Shown: positions 63,694-64,000 of the stretch, in pieces | Position numbering within the stretch: position 1 is the stretch's first letter | How the letters are laid out: every line of letters starts with the position of its first letter | DNA from: G963663615 sp963663615 | GTDB lineage: Bacteria; Bacteroidota; Ignavibacteria; Ignavibacteriales; Melioribacteraceae | Direction: 5' to 3' | Length of the DNA stretch: 64,000 bases | Assembly (NCBI GenBank): GCA_963663615.1 | Contig: OY760517.1 | Span: forward strand, 2,294,001-2,358,000 | Made by a program: the position numbers and the translations under genes | The notes under the pieces: model-generated | What the model was told of the DNA's origin: nothing | Seen by the model: the letters and a program-made list of their open reading frames with translations, nothing else | Database searches by the model: none

Positions 63694-64000
63694 TCAAAAC
63701 CCTTTTTGAAGTCTTACAATCAACAATGAAGCATCTTTCTCCACTCCATCGGGAGCGACTAACTGACTCTCATAATCTATGCGAAATAATGTTTGAGAAT
63801 TTTTGTCCATCCAAAAGTTTATGCCCATGGTTACAAAAGAAACCTTGTGATCGCCATAAGCATTAGTTGCTTTATCCCAAAACTGGTAACGCAGATATGG
63901 CTGAATGGCAACAAGCTCTTCAAGCCCGGTTTTAACAGAGTAGCCACTTTCAAGATAAAAAGCATTCATTTCCAAATCTTCCGAATTTATATATATGGTT
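63694..64000 (-). CDS. Porin-like outer membrane protein, partial (N-terminus beyond window)
   Basis: The frame is open to the right edge, giving about 101 residues of the C-terminal part. The visible strands (YLRYQFWDK, VSFVTMGINFWMD, TLFRIDYESQ, LLIVRLQKGF) alternate in the manner of a phosphate-selective porin type barrel and end in Phe, as beta-barrel signals do. The DNRLRE gene starts 17 bases after its stop. Confidence 0.65.
   Translation of the reverse strand, partial: TIYINSEDLEMNAFYLESGYSVKTGLEELVAIQPYLRYQFWDKATNAYGDHKVSFVTMGINFWMDKNSQTLFRIDYESQLVAPDGVEKDASLLIVRLQKGF

Overview
The window is a chromosomal segment of a low-GC, Gram-negative bacterium, most likely from the Ignavibacteria/Chlorobi side of the Bacteroidota (FCB) lineage. 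Three protein ends look like type IX secretion (T9SS) C-terminal sorting domains. There are two PorV/PorQ-type outer-membrane proteins, lipoproteins with clear lipoboxes, and a MurE carrying the DNPR signature of meso-diaminopimelate enzymes. Most genes have strong AGGAG-type ribosome sites, which is unusual for Bacteroidia and fits Ignavibacteria better. This placement is an inference from gene content; no rRNA is present to confirm it. I saw no tRNA, rRNA, insertion sequence, prophage or CRISPR array.

Layout. 1-2956 (-): 3' part missing of a large GH13 alpha-amylase-family enzyme. 3183-7730 (+): small membrane protein, mutS, a DUF1684 lipoprotein, aroF. 7851-23821 (-): a compact division/cell-wall (dcw) cluster in the order mraZ-rsmH-ftsL-ftsI-murE/murF fusion-mraY-murD-ftsW-murG-murC-ftsQ-ftsA-ftsZ, with start/stop overlaps at most junctions; murB and ddl are absent. 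The 563-bp gap upstream of mraZ carries MraZ-type boxes and separates it from a divergent hypothetical gene. 24385-29989: mixed genes, including an M20 amidohydrolase, a PrsW-type protease, an MBL-fold hydrolase and a ParA-like ATPase whose C-terminus is a T9SS sorting-type domain. 30002-40456 (-): a 1606-residue protein with about 15 PKD repeats, a sensor histidine kinase, a response regulator with a SpoIIE/PP2C phosphatase, and egtD-egtB for ergothioneine. 40628-44645: two NhaC-family antiporters around a small membrane-anchored protein. 44763-45311: SixA-like phosphatase and the SRP RNA gene.

45367-54883 (-): envelope genes, namely GT9, GT4, a GNAT/FemAB-like protein, a GT39-like membrane protein, two PorV/PorQ proteins, two lipoproteins and a BNR-propeller T9SS cargo. 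55077-60677 (-): M50 protease, DUF1207-like outer-membrane protein, two GT2 enzymes, a NodB-type deacetylase and a flippase-like membrane protein with no ordinary start codon. 60876-62703 (+): single-domain response regulator and gdhA with highly expressed codon usage. 62804-64000 (-): DNRLRE-type T9SS cargo and the end of a porin-like barrel.

The dcw cluster covers lipid II synthesis and septation. The genes from 45 to 61 kb look like a surface-polysaccharide and T9SS cargo neighbourhood. The most unusual object is the cytoplasmic ParA-type ATPase joined to a sorting-type domain.
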